Assembly (NCBI RefSeq): GCF_000308875.1
Contig: NZ_BAGL01000002.1
Location: 310,001 to 374,000 of the forward strand
Direction: 5' to 3'
Source: Nocardia transvalensis NBRC 15921
GTDB taxonomy: Bacteria; Actinomycetota; Actinomycetes; Mycobacteriales; Mycobacteriaceae
DNA: 64,000 nt
Shown: positions 15,463 through 23,738 of the stretch, piece by piece
How positions within the stretch are numbered: position 1 is the stretch's first letter
How the letters are laid out: every line of letters starts with the position of its first letter
Translations under genes and position numbers: made by a program
The notes under the pieces: generated by a model
The model's database searches: none
What the model was told of the DNA's origin: nothing
The model's input: only the letters and a program-made list of their open reading frames with translations

Positions 15463-17001
15463 TCACACCAGTTTGCGTGAGCGCAGCTCGTGCCCCTTGG
15501 ACGTCTTGCAGCGCCCGCTCTCCAGATCCCACTGCCAGCCGTGCAGGTTGCAGGTCAGCGTGGTGCCTTCCACCACACCGAATTTCGACAGATCGGCCTT
15601 CAGGTGCGGGCAGCGCCGCTGCACCTCCCAGCCGTCGAGTTCGCAGGACGCCGAATCGTCGTGCGCCTCGGAGAACCAGCCGTCGGCGTAGGCGATGCGC
15701 TCGTCGGTGAGGCATTTGAAGAACGTGTACAGGTACTCGTTGTAGCCGCCGATCCGCCACGCCTGGAAGCGGGTGGACAGGAAGATCGTGTTCACCCAGT
15801 CCGGCTCGTCGTCGCGCAGGACCGTCCGCACCAGCTGCGGGTCGATGCGGAATCCGTAGCGGTACTTGCCTTCTCCGTCGATCGGGCCGCGCACCACGCG
15901 CTTGGGGAAGTCCAGCACCACGGTCTCGTCGCCGAGGACCAGGCCGACCGGATAGCCGATGCCGTCGCAGATCAGGTCGCTCTGCGCCATGATCGGCTCG
16001 AACAACTCCTTCAGCTGCGGCAGCAGCGGGCCGTCCCCGCTCGCCCAGGATGCCTTCTCGGCGGCCAGGACCGGTGCCATGCGCTGCGCCATATCCTCGA
16101 TGTAGGCGGCCTTGTCGTCGTAGATCTCGCCCGGATCGAACGGATGGCTCAACTCCAGGTCGGCCCCGCGCACATCCGCGACCGATCCCGGAATCATCAG
16201 CACGCCACCGGCATTGCCGTGGATGCGCATCTGCTCCAGGAAGACCATCTGGTCCGGGAAGATATTGCCCTCGTCGCCGTGGTCGTCGTTGAGGTAGCGC
16301 AGCTCGTCGTCGAGGAAGACCGGCGGGCCCGCGGACGGCACCACCCAGGTCGCCCCGACCTGCTCGATATAGCTGCGGGCCCGGTCCATGCCGCGCTGCC
16401 GCTTCTGCTTGCCGAAGTTGGACTTCGTCTTCTTCGGGATGTCGTAGACCATCGGGTACCAGATGGCCCCGGAGTACTGCAGCAGATGGATGTCCACATG
16501 CCCGAACTGGTCGTGCAGCACGTCCATATCGACCGGCCGGGCGTCGTTCATGTTGAAGCACACCGTCTCGCCGTCCGAGACGACCAGACCGGAGTCGCCG
16601 ATCGGGCCGTCCGCGGGCGCGCGCAGCGCGATGATCATGATGTCCATCTCGCCGCCCGGGCCGGTGACGGTGTGCTTCACCGAATCCTCGGTCTCCACGA
16701 AGCGCTGGAAGCCGAGCTTCTCCAGTTCACGGCGCAGATCCGGCACCGGGTAGTCGGGCAGCAGGACGGTGGCGTCCTTGTTGACGTGCTCGGCGAGGTT
16801 CTTCGCGTCGAAGTGGTCGCGGTGCAGGTGCGAGACGTACAGGAAATCGCAGTTGCCCAGGTCGTCCCAGTCGAGCCGGGTGTTGTCCGGGAACGGGAAC
16901 CACGATCCGAAGTACGCCGGGTTCACCCACGGATCGCAGAGGATCGTCCCGGCCGCGGTACGGATGTGAAATCCGGCGTGTCCGACACTGGTGATCTGCA
17001 C
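15463..17001 (-). CDS. MBL-fold hydrolase fused to a C-terminal Rieske [2Fe-2S] domain (Rv3818 type)
   Basis: A 512-residue two-domain protein. Residues about 1-260 form a metallo-beta-lactamase-like fold with the metal motif SHLHRDHFD (HLHRDH at 58-63), in the UlaG-like branch. The C-terminal about 60 residues are a Rieske centre: Cys464 and His466 in CPHL, Cys484 and His487 in CNLHGW. The same pair of folds, in the opposite order, makes up CMP-N-acetylneuraminate hydroxylase; whether this protein hydroxylates a nucleotide sugar or another substrate is unknown. Length fits the mycobacterial homologue. It lies next to the acyltransferase pair, as in M. tuberculosis. Confidence 0.88.
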   Translation of the reverse strand: MQITSVGHAGFHIRTAAGTILCDPWVNPAYFGSWFPFPDNTRLDWDDLGNCDFLYVSHLHRDHFDAKNLAEHVNKDATVLLPDYPVPDLRRELEKLGFQRFVETEDSVKHTVTGPGGEMDIMIIALRAPADGPIGDSGLVVSDGETVCFNMNDARPVDMDVLHDQFGHVDIHLLQYSGAIWYPMVYDIPKKTKSNFGKQKRQRGMDRARSYIEQVGATWVVPSAGPPVFLDDELRYLNDDHGDEGNIFPDQMVFLEQMRIHGNAGGVLMIPGSVADVRGADLELSHPFDPGEIYDDKAAYIEDMAQRMAPVLAAEKASWASGDGPLLPQLKELFEPIMAQSDLICDGIGYPVGLVLGDETVVLDFPKRVVRGPIDGEGKYRYGFRIDPQLVRTVLRDDEPDWVNTIFLSTRFQAWRIGGYNEYLYTFFKCLTDERIAYADGWFSEAHDDSASCELDGWEVQRRCPHLKADLSKFGVVEGTTLTCNLHGWQWDLESGRCKTSKGHELRSRKLV

Positions 17002-17065
17002 GAAGAAGTCCCTCCTGAACCGATATCAGCCACCCAGGTTAGTCGTGTCCGATTCATCCCCGGAA

Positions 17066-17941
17066 TCAGGGAGAGACGTCGCCGATGCAGTACCCCTGCT
17101 CGGTCTCCCGCACGGTGAACGTCCGCTCCTGCTGTACCCCGGCTGCGCCCGTGACCGGCGCGGATACCGTGAGATAGCCCCGGCGCAGCTGGTCGGAGGT
17201 GATCGACTGGTCGACGAAGGACCGCGCGCCGGCGAACTTGTCCGGTTCGGCCGCCAGCGGCGGTGTCGCCGAACTGCCGCTGCCGGTGGGATCCCAGGTG
17301 GTGGCGGCCGTGCAGAGCAGCGGGTGGGTAGCCTCCCGATCGGCGGGGTCGAGCGGCTTGCCGGTGGCGCGGGCCAGGTAGCGCCGCACGGTGTGCCGGG
17401 CGTCGGCGTCGGTGAACGCGGCGTCCGTACCGGACGGGAACACCCGCGGGCACGCATAACCGGTGGCGATATCGGACCGCTGGGCGACGACCGTCACGCC
17501 GGTGCGGCCGGGTGCGGCCGGGCCCTTCCACGTGATCGAGGTCCCGTCGTCCGCGCCCGGTTCGGCGAGCGCCCCGAGGATGGCCTGCTTGTCGGCGTAC
17601 ATGGTCTCGACATTGCGCGGCGCCATCGTCCAGCACTTGTTCACCAGGCTCGGCGTCGGCAGTTCCTGGAGGTCGATCGCCCAGCGGGTGAGCGCGTCCG
17701 CCGCGGCGGGGTCCCGGTTCTCCAGTGCGATGGTGACCGACGTCTCGGCGGCCGGTGCGGGCGCCTCGGGCGCGGCGGCGGACGACGTGGTGTCGCCGCT
17801 GTCGTAGTCGGTGCCCTCGATTCCGACGCGCGAGTCGCACCCGCTCACGGCCGCGACCGCCACAACGGCGAGGCCACCGAGTAGCGCTCCCCGGCGCATC
17901 CGACGATGTCGATCCCGCGATGCTGGTCGGGGGCGTTTCAC
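17066..17941 (-). CDS. Putative secreted lipoprotein, unknown function
   Basis: A 291-residue protein with a long basic N-terminus (MKRPRPASRDRHRRMRRG), a hydrophobic stretch (ALLGGLAVVAVAAV) and a lipobox ending VSGC at about residue 35, so it is probably diacylglyceryl-modified and held on the outer face of the membrane. An Ala/Pro/Thr-rich linker (about 45-70) leads to a globular domain of unrecognised family. Four further Cys residues (in NKCWTM, GYACPR, LLCTAA, GYCIGD) could form two disulfides. An ATG near residue 15 (MRRGALLGG) is a possible shorter start. It is divergent from the acyltransferase pair. Confidence 0.7.
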   Translation of the reverse strand: MKRPRPASRDRHRRMRRGALLGGLAVVAVAAVSGCDSRVGIEGTDYDSGDTTSSAAAPEAPAPAAETSVTIALENRDPAAADALTRWAIDLQELPTPSLVNKCWTMAPRNVETMYADKQAILGALAEPGADDGTSITWKGPAAPGRTGVTVVAQRSDIATGYACPRVFPSGTDAAFTDADARHTVRRYLARATGKPLDPADREATHPLLCTAATTWDPTGSGSSATPPLAAEPDKFAGARSFVDQSITSDQLRRGYLTVSAPVTGAAGVQQERTFTVRETEQGYCIGDVSP

Positions 17942-18009
17942 TGCGGGAACCTCTTTCCTGCGCGTGCGCTGGGAGTGCCGAATGTGACAGCGACTACGCT
18001 AGCGGAATT

Positions 18010-18786
18010 GTGGAACCCGTATACCGGACGATCATCGGCCTGGCCCGGACCGTCTTCTTCGCACAGGGACTGTCCTTCCAGGTCAGCGGGGACGAGAACA
18101 TCCCCGCGACAGGTGGCGCCGTCATCGCGATCAACCACACCGGATACATGGACTTCACCTACGCCGGATTGCCCGCGCGCACGCCGAAGCGCTACATCCG
18201 GTTCATGGCCAAGAAGGAGGTCTTCGACGACAAGATCTCCGGGCCGATCATGCGCGCGCTCAAACACATTCCGGTGGACCGCGCGGCGGGCGCGGATTCC
18301 TACCAGGCCGCCGTGGAGTACTTACGGCGCGGCGAGCTGGTCGGCGTCTATCCCGAGGCCACCATCAGCCGCAGCTTCGAGATCAAGGAATTCAAGTCCG
18401 GTGCGGCCCGCATGGCGATCGAGGCCGGGGTGCCGGTGATCCCCATGGTGATCTGGGGCGCGCAGCGGGTGTGGACCAAGGGCTATCCGAAGCGGCTGGG
18501 GCGGACCAACACTCCGATCTCCATCAAGGTCGGCGCGCCCATCGCCCCGCCCGAGGTCTCGGGCGATATCACCGAACCGGCCGCCGAGCTGACGCGCACG
18601 CTGCGCGCGACCATGCAGGAGATGCTGGAGCAGCTGCAGCGGGATTACGTTCACGAACCCGGTGCATACTGGGTGCCGGCCCGGCTCGGCGGCGGCGCCC
18701 CGACGCTGGAGGAGGCCGACGCGATGGACGCCGCGGAGGCCGCCGAGAAGGCCGCGCGCCGGGCGGCCCCGGATGGCGCCCAGTAG
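18010..18786 (+). CDS. 1-acyl-glycerol-3-phosphate-type acyltransferase (PlsC family), copy 1
   Basis: A 258-residue PlsC/LPLAT-domain protein that should transfer acyl chains from acyl-CoA or acyl-ACP to a lysolipid or related acceptor at the inner membrane. The catalytic H(x)4D is NHTGYMDF near residue 42-49, and the phosphate-binding block is VYPEATISRSFE near residue 115. A GTG start at 18010 follows TACGCT by 9 nt with no ribosome binding site. The C-terminal tail is charged (EEADAMDAAEAAEKAARR). It is followed 34 bp later by a close paralogue; together they match the Rv3815c/Rv3816c pair of M. tuberculosis. The exact acceptor lipid is unknown. Confidence 0.9.
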   Translation: MEPVYRTIIGLARTVFFAQGLSFQVSGDENIPATGGAVIAINHTGYMDFTYAGLPARTPKRYIRFMAKKEVFDDKISGPIMRALKHIPVDRAAGADSYQAAVEYLRRGELVGVYPEATISRSFEIKEFKSGAARMAIEAGVPVIPMVIWGAQRVWTKGYPKRLGRTNTPISIKVGAPIAPPEVSGDITEPAAELTRTLRATMQEMLEQLQRDYVHEPGAYWVPARLGGGAPTLEEADAMDAAEAAEKAARRAAPDGAQ

Positions 18787-18820
18787 CCGAACGGCAGGCA
18801 GGACAGGAGTTTTCGAGAGC

Positions 18821-19573
18821 ATGGCGCGAGAGCCCGTCTTCGACGTCCTCACCGGTCTGGTCCGCACGCTGTTCTGGGCGCAGGGGCTGCGCTTCGATAT
18901 CGCGGGGCAGGAGAACATTCCCCGGGCCGGCGGCGCGGTGCTCGCCGTGAACCACACGGCCTACCTGGATTTCATGGAAGTCGGCCTGGTGGGCCGCAAG
19001 TCGGGGCGCAATGTCCGCTACATGATGAAGGCCGAGCTGGAGCACGGCATCGTGGGCTGGCTCATGAAGCACTGCAAGGCGATCGGCGTGGATCGCGGCC
19101 ACGGCGCGGAGTCCCGCGAGCGGGCCGTGGCGGCACTGCGCGACGGCGAGATCGTGGTCGTGTATCCCGAGGCCACCATCAGCCGCAGCTTCGAACTCAA
19201 GGAATTCAAATCCGGCGCGGCCCGCATGGCCATCGAGTCCGGCGCGCCGATCGTGCCGATGGTCATCTGGGGCGCCCAGCGCGTGTGGACCAAGGACATG
19301 CCCAAAAACCTGGGCCGCCACCACTTCCCGATCCACATCCGCATCGGCGAGCCCATCCCCGCCCACGAGCCCGCCGACGCCCTCACCGCTGAGCTTCGCT
19401 CCCGCATGGAACACCTACTCGACCAGGCCCAGCAGGGTTACGACATGCCGGAGGGCGCCCGCTGGGTCCCCGCCCGCCTGGGCGGCACCGCGCCCACCTT
19501 GGAACAGGCAGCAGTCCTGGAACAGGAAGAGTTGGAACGCCGCCGCGCCAAGCGAGCGGCCCGCGACGCCTGA
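18821..19573 (+). CDS. PlsC-family acyltransferase, copy 2
   Basis: A 250-residue paralogue of the preceding gene. The H(x)4D motif is NHTAYLDF near residue 45-52 and the second block VYPEATISRSFELKEFKSG is nearly identical to copy 1, as is the MVIWGAQRVWTK segment. Divergence is highest at the N-terminus and the Arg-rich C-terminus (ELERRRAKRAARDA), which suggests distinct partners or acceptor specificity. ATG 18821 has AGGAG 12 nt upstream. It presumably shares a transcript with copy 1. The palindromic repeat element starts 22 bp after its stop. Confidence 0.9.
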   Translation: MAREPVFDVLTGLVRTLFWAQGLRFDIAGQENIPRAGGAVLAVNHTAYLDFMEVGLVGRKSGRNVRYMMKAELEHGIVGWLMKHCKAIGVDRGHGAESRERAVAALRDGEIVVVYPEATISRSFELKEFKSGAARMAIESGAPIVPMVIWGAQRVWTKDMPKNLGRHHFPIHIRIGEPIPAHEPADALTAELRSRMEHLLDQAQQGYDMPEGARWVPARLGGTAPTLEQAAVLEQEELERRRAKRAARDA

Positions 19574-19594
19574 CAGCGGTCCGGCTCCCCTCCC

Positions 19595-19667
19595 TTTTCC
19601 CGGCATGCTTTTGGCCGGGATCCACACCGCGCTCACCACGGATTCCGGCCAAAAGCGCGCCGGAAAA
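19595..19667. repeat. Palindromic hairpin-module element, site 1
   Basis: Two hairpin modules in inverted arrangement: module A (19595-19623, core CCGGCATGCTTTTGGCCGG) and module B (19640-19667, core CCGGCCAAAAGCGCGCCGG), separated by 16 bp. Each module is itself a hairpin, and A and B together form a near-perfect long inverted repeat. The element lies after the acyltransferase and supplies the last codons and stop of the leftward MFS gene. Module B is identical over 28 bp to that at 49453-49480. Confidence 0.85.
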
Positions 19668-21039
19668 AAGGTGGGTCGACGGATACCAGTGTGGCCCCGC
19701 TGATTCCGATGAAGGTGGCAATCCAGAACGCCACCGGGAACCCATCACTCACCGACCCCACGATCAAGGCCGCGCCCAGTTGGCTGCCCAGCGCGCCGCC
19801 GACCGTCCGCGAGACGGTGTTGATGCCGTTGGCCGTGGCCGCGCGCGCCGGATCGACGACCCGGTGCAGCTGGGAGGGGAGGGCCGTCATCACCAAGCCT
19901 GTGCCGAGGCCGATCGGCAGTGCGCAGAGGGCCACCTGCCACAGCGAGCCGTGGGCGAGGGCGAGGAGGCCAGCGCCCACGGCGGTCAGCAGGAGGCCGG
20001 CGACCAGCGGTCCGCGCGAGCCGCGGCGCGCGATCACCCGGCCCGCCGCGGTTCCGGCGGGGAGGACGACCAGGGTCGAGGGCAGCATCACCAGACCGGC
20101 CGCGGTGACCGAACCGCCGAATCCTCCGGCCGCCGTGGGCGTTTCGACCAGCTTCGGTGCCAGCACGTAGTACATGAACTGCATCGCGCCGAGCGTGAGC
20201 GCCGCGAGGTGCGCGATCCCGACGGGCCGGTGCAGGACGAGATCCATATCGATGAGCGGGAAGCGCACCCGCCGTTCCACCCGCACGAAGACGGCCAGGA
20301 GCAGCACACCCGCGACGGCGAGACCGCACGTCGGCGCCGACAGCCAGCCGCTGCCCGGCCCGACGGTGAGCGCCAGCAGGATGCCGCACAGCCCGCCCGC
20401 CAGCAGGACGGTGCCCGCGAGGTCGAGCCGCCCCGGCGACCGCGCCGACCCGTCCGGGACGTAGCGGTAGGTGAGTAGCAGTGCGGCCGTGATCAATCCG
20501 GCCCCGACCACGAACAGCCAGCGCCACGAGGCGTGGTCGACGATCAGCCCGCCGCATACCAGCGCGATCCCCGCCGCGCCGCCCACCAGCCCCGACAGCA
20601 GGCCCAGCCCGCCGTGCACCCGCTCGGCGGGCAGGATGTCCGGCACGGAACCGAAGGCCAGCGGGAGTATCGCGAGGCTGACGCCCTGCCCGGCGCGGGC
20701 GGCGATCAACACCCCGATCTGCGGCGCGACCAGCGCGACGAGCGTGGCGGCCAGGTAGATCGCCAGCACGATCAGCAGCATGCGTCGCCGCCCGAACCGG
20801 TCGCCGAGCCTGCTGATCAGTGGCGTGAGAATGGCGCTGGCCAGCAGCGGCGCACTCAGCACGGCCCATGTCGCGGCGGTCGCCCCGGTGTGCAGCGCGT
20901 GCTGGAGTACGCCGATCGCCGGCACCAGCATGGTCTGCATCAGCCCGTAGGACAGCACGCCGAGCGCCAGCGCGGCCATCGCGCCCAGCCGATGGATCGG
21001 CCGCGCCACCGGAGTCCCGGTTGTCGTTTCGGTGGTCAC
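19633..21039 (-). CDS. MFS transporter, drug/siderophore-exporter-like
   Basis: A 468-residue major facilitator with about 12-14 helices, like DHA2-type exporters; the A-loop motif RLGDRFGRRRM is near residue 65 and a motif-C-like stretch is VGGAAGIALVCGGLIVDH. Export of a drug or siderophore is possible; the substrate is unknown. The GTG at 21039 is chosen because AGGAGGAGGGG lies directly upstream (21044-21054); an upstream ATG (21057) would bury this site in the coding sequence. The last residues (PPFFRRAFGRNPW) are encoded by a palindromic repeat element that provides the stop, so the natural C-terminus has been replaced or extended. It is divergent from a TetR gene across two dyad operators. 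Confidence 0.87.
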   Translation of the reverse strand: MTTETTTGTPVARPIHRLGAMAALALGVLSYGLMQTMLVPAIGVLQHALHTGATAATWAVLSAPLLASAILTPLISRLGDRFGRRRMLLIVLAIYLAATLVALVAPQIGVLIAARAGQGVSLAILPLAFGSVPDILPAERVHGGLGLLSGLVGGAAGIALVCGGLIVDHASWRWLFVVGAGLITAALLLTYRYVPDGSARSPGRLDLAGTVLLAGGLCGILLALTVGPGSGWLSAPTCGLAVAGVLLLAVFVRVERRVRFPLIDMDLVLHRPVGIAHLAALTLGAMQFMYYVLAPKLVETPTAAGGFGGSVTAAGLVMLPSTLVVLPAGTAAGRVIARRGSRGPLVAGLLLTAVGAGLLALAHGSLWQVALCALPIGLGTGLVMTALPSQLHRVVDPARAATANGINTVSRTVGGALGSQLGAALIVGSVSDGFPVAFWIATFIGISGATLVSVDPPFFRRAFGRNPW

Positions 21040-21057
21040 TACACCCCTCCTCCTCAT

Positions 21058-21109
21058 GCGAACAACGTTCGCGTTAGGCAAACCTAACTACATGCGAACG
21101 TTGTTCGCA
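21058..21109. promoter_or_regulatory. Composite operator: two TetR-type dyads around an iron-box-like palindrome
   Basis: GCGAACAACGTTCGC (21058-21072) and GCGAACGTTGTTCGC (21094-21108) are exact reverse complements, each with dyad arms GCGAAC/GTTCGC around 3 bp. Between them is GTTAGGCAAACCTAAC (21073-21088), a 6-bp-arm palindrome; its TTAGGCAAACCTAA differs by one base from the start of the iron box at 2071. The site lies between the MFS and TetR genes, so the TetR protein probably binds the outer dyads; an IdeR-like protein might bind the centre. Confidence 0.75.
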
Positions 21110-21240
21110 AGAGGGTGTGGAGTTGCCTCGAAGCCGACCCCTGCCCGGCGACCGAGTGTGCGTGGCCCGCATGCCGCGACCTAGGCTCGGACAGCGCGAC
21201 AGCACGGCACCGAGACGGACGGCACCGAGAAGGGAGAGCG

Positions 21241-21837
21241 ATGCGCGACCAACCGCTGACCCGCGGCGTCATCGTCGCCGCCGCACGACGGGTCGCCGAC
21301 GAGGAGGGCATCGAGGCGCTCACCCTGCGCCGCGTCGCGCAGGAGCTGAACACCGGCCAGGCTTCGCTCTACCGGCACATCGCCGACCGCCGCGAACTGC
21401 TCGCGCTGCTGAACGAGGACCTGGCCCGCGCCTTTCCCGTCGTACGCGACGGCGCCGCGCGGGACCGGATCCTCGAGCAGTGGCTCGGCGCGCACCAGGT
21501 GCTGATCGACCATCCGTGGGCCGCCAGGGTCATCACGGACGCGTCGTCGGTGACGGCCACCGCCCTGCCCTTCGCGGAGGCCGGTCTCACCGCCCTGCTG
21601 GACGCCGGCCTGACCCCGGATATCGCGGCCCGCACCTATCGCGCTATCTGGCTGCTACTGCTGGGCCACGTGGTCAACAACCATCCGCTCGGACACCCGG
21701 GATTCGATGTCGCCGCCGCCGACTATCCCTCGCTCACCGCGGCCCGGCCGCACCTCGCCGCGGCCGAACCCGTCGCGGATTTCGAATGGTCGCTGCGGCA
21801 GTTGCTGAACGCGGTACTCGGGCCGGAATCGAGCTGA
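21241..21837 (+). CDS. TetR family transcriptional regulator
   Basis: A 198-residue regulator. The N-terminal helix-turn-helix domain (about residues 8-55) reads TLRRVAQELNTGQASLYRHIADRRELL, the usual TetR recognition region; the C-terminal ligand domain resembles the TetR_C1-type (HVVNNHPLGHPGF). It is divergent from the MFS transporter, and the two inverted 15-bp dyads between them are its likely operators, so it probably represses the exporter and itself until a ligand binds. ATG 21241 has AAGGGAGAG upstream. The ligand is unknown. Confidence 0.92.
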   Translation: MRDQPLTRGVIVAAARRVADEEGIEALTLRRVAQELNTGQASLYRHIADRRELLALLNEDLARAFPVVRDGAARDRILEQWLGAHQVLIDHPWAARVITDASSVTATALPFAEAGLTALLDAGLTPDIAARTYRAIWLLLLGHVVNNHPLGHPGFDVAAADYPSLTAARPHLAAAEPVADFEWSLRQLLNAVLGPESS

Positions 21838-21842
21838 GACGC

Positions 21843-22649
21843 TCACCCGCGCAACAAGACTCCGCAGGGCGTCGGACCCGGCGTCCGGCCCTCGAAGTAC
21901 GAGGTCGGCGGAACACCCATGAGCGTGCGGAAATCCGCGGTCATATGGGATTGGTCGTAATACCCCTGATCCGCGGCGAGCTGGGCCAGCGGCGCGCGCT
22001 CGGCGGTCGCCAGCAGGCGGCGAACCCGTCGAATGCGGGCGAAATGCTTGGGCGACAACCCGATTCCGGACGCGAATACGCTGCGCAGATGCCGCTCGCT
22101 GACGGCCAGCTCGGCGGCCACGGCCGGTATCGACGCCGAGGTGGCCGACAACAGCGCCATGGCCGCCCGCAACAGGGCGCGATGATCGGCCGGCGCGGGG
22201 GACAGGCGCGGCGCGAGCAGTGACTCCAGCAGTGCCGGAACCTCGTCCGGCGTGGCCTCGGCCAACTCGCCGGCCAGCGCGCCGAGCGGGCCCGGCAGCC
22301 GATCGATCCGCACGGCGCGATCGGTGAGTTCGGCCGCGGGCACCCCGAGGACGGCGGTGGCCGCGCCCGGCGCCAGCCGTAGCCGCACGCAGGACACCGG
22401 TTCGGCGGCGGCCTTGTACGTCGCGCGGGTGAGCGGGCCGATCACCAGCATGTCGCGGTGGCCTTCGCGGTCGTCGCGCACGACCAGCCGGGTCGTGGCG
22501 TCCGGGATGTGGACGAACGGCACGGTGAGTCCCGGATCGAACGGGATGCTCTCGCCGCCGGTGAACCAGGGCCGCAGGGCGTCCGGCACCGGGAGCGGCC
22601 GGGCGAAGCGCTCCACGGTGTGCATCGGCGCGGCGGACAGGGTGGTCAC
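21843..22649 (-). CDS. AraC family transcriptional regulator
   Basis: A 268-residue protein with an N-terminal sensing domain (about residues 1-160) and a C-terminal AraC-type double helix-turn-helix (about 165-255): IPAVAAELAVSERHLRSVF is the first HTH and PLAQLAADQGYYDQSHMTADFRTLMGVPPTSY the second, the latter with the YYDQSHM recognition-helix pattern. GTG 22649 is preferred because TACAGT ends 7 nt upstream; a GTG three codons earlier (22658) is also in frame. It converges on the TetR gene (5 bp between stops) and is divergent from the NmrA-like gene, its most likely target. Confidence 0.9.
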   Translation of the reverse strand: MTTLSAAPMHTVERFARPLPVPDALRPWFTGGESIPFDPGLTVPFVHIPDATTRLVVRDDREGHRDMLVIGPLTRATYKAAAEPVSCVRLRLAPGAATAVLGVPAAELTDRAVRIDRLPGPLGALAGELAEATPDEVPALLESLLAPRLSPAPADHRALLRAAMALLSATSASIPAVAAELAVSERHLRSVFASGIGLSPKHFARIRRVRRLLATAERAPLAQLAADQGYYDQSHMTADFRTLMGVPPTSYFEGRTPGPTPCGVLLRG

Positions 22650-22735
22650 CAGCCCCACTGTAAGCGTCCCGCGCGCCGCGAGCCGTGCCGAAATTTCCTA
22701 TAGCGGCAGGTGAGTGGGTCGGCATGCTGGCTCGC

Positions 22736-23596
22736 ATGATTCTGGTGACGGGTGCGACGGGCACCATCGGTAGTGACATCGTGCGACAGCTGGTCGAGCG
22801 TGGCGACCCGGTCCGGGCCTTCACGCGGCATCCGGAGCAGGCGCATTTCCCCGCGGGAGTCGAGGTGGCACAGGGCGATTACGCCGATCCCGCCTCGGTC
22901 CGCGCGGCGATGGACGGTGTCGAGGCGGTCTTCATGGTCGGCGTGCTGGGCCCGGAGAAGGCGGATACCGACGCCGAACTGGTCGCCGCGGCCGGCGCCG
23001 CCGGGGCCCGGCGGGTCGTGAAACTGTCCGCGATCGGCACCGGCGAACCGGATCTCGGCATCGTCGGCACCTGGCACCTGCCCGGCGAGCGGGCGGTGCG
23101 CGCCAGCGGTCTGGAATGGACGATCCTGCGCCCCACCGCCTTCGCCTCCAATACCCGCTCCTGGGCCGAGGCGATCCGGTCGGACGCGCCGGTGCCGGTG
23201 CGCACGGGTGACGGCCGACAGGGCGTGATCGATCCGCGCGACGTCGCCGCGGTGGCCGTGGCCGCACTGGTCTCCGGCGACCACGCGGGCAGGGTCTACA
23301 CCCTGACCGGGCCCGACCTGCTGTCCGAGCCGGAGCAGGCGGCGATCCTCGGCGCGGCGCTGGGCCGGGAGGTGCGGACCGCCGAGATCTCCGAGGAGCA
23401 AGCGCGGCAGGGGATGCGGGCCGCGGGCCTGCCCGACGCCTTCATCGACGGCGCGCAGCAGGGCGCGAACTATGTCCGCGAGGGCCGCAACGCCGTACTC
23501 ACCGAGGACGTGCTGCGGGCGATCGGGCGGCGGCCACGCGAATTCGCGCGGTGGGTCGACGACCACCTGTCACTGTTCACCCGGGCCGGTGAATAG
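22736..23596 (+). CDS. NmrA-like NAD(P)-binding protein
   Basis: A 286-residue atypical short-chain dehydrogenase of the NmrA/QOR2 group. The Rossmann motif is MILVTGATGTIGSDIV at the N-terminus (TGATGxxG), followed by VKLSAIGTGE and WTILRPTAFASNT in the substrate region. It lacks the classical YxxxK catalytic pair, so it may sense redox state or act on quinones rather than be a typical dehydrogenase. It is divergent from the AraC regulator, which probably controls it. ATG 22736 is chosen (CATGCT 7 nt upstream); an in-frame ATG at 22724 would add four residues. Confidence 0.88.
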   Translation: MILVTGATGTIGSDIVRQLVERGDPVRAFTRHPEQAHFPAGVEVAQGDYADPASVRAAMDGVEAVFMVGVLGPEKADTDAELVAAAGAAGARRVVKLSAIGTGEPDLGIVGTWHLPGERAVRASGLEWTILRPTAFASNTRSWAEAIRSDAPVPVRTGDGRQGVIDPRDVAAVAVAALVSGDHAGRVYTLTGPDLLSEPEQAAILGAALGREVRTAEISEEQARQGMRAAGLPDAFIDGAQQGANYVREGRNAVLTEDVLRAIGRRPREFARWVDDHLSLFTRAGE

Positions 23597-23725
23597 CTGC
23601 CGCACGAGAATACGCGTAACGTTCGGCCGGAATTCAACACCGAATAACCGGTAGTTGAAAATTGTCGAGAGTGCGTCCGCAAACAGTATCCGCGCCATTT
23701 CTTTGGTGCGCATCGCAAAAATAGG

Positions 23726-23731
23726 TAGCGT
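23726..23731 (+). promoter_or_regulatory. -10 hexamer TAGCGT, probable leaderless promoter
   Basis: TAGCGT (TANNNT) ends 7 nt before the ATG at 23739 and there is no ribosome binding site in the spacer. The 23597-23725 stretch before it is relatively AT-rich and holds no gene. Confidence 0.5.
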
Positions 23732-23738
23732 CGTCGCC

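Noticed and set aside
21055..21081. Longer MFS start at ATG 21057 or TTG 21081
   Set aside because: Both would place the strong AGGAGGAGGGG site, and in the second case the operator, inside the coding sequence; GTG 21039 fits better.
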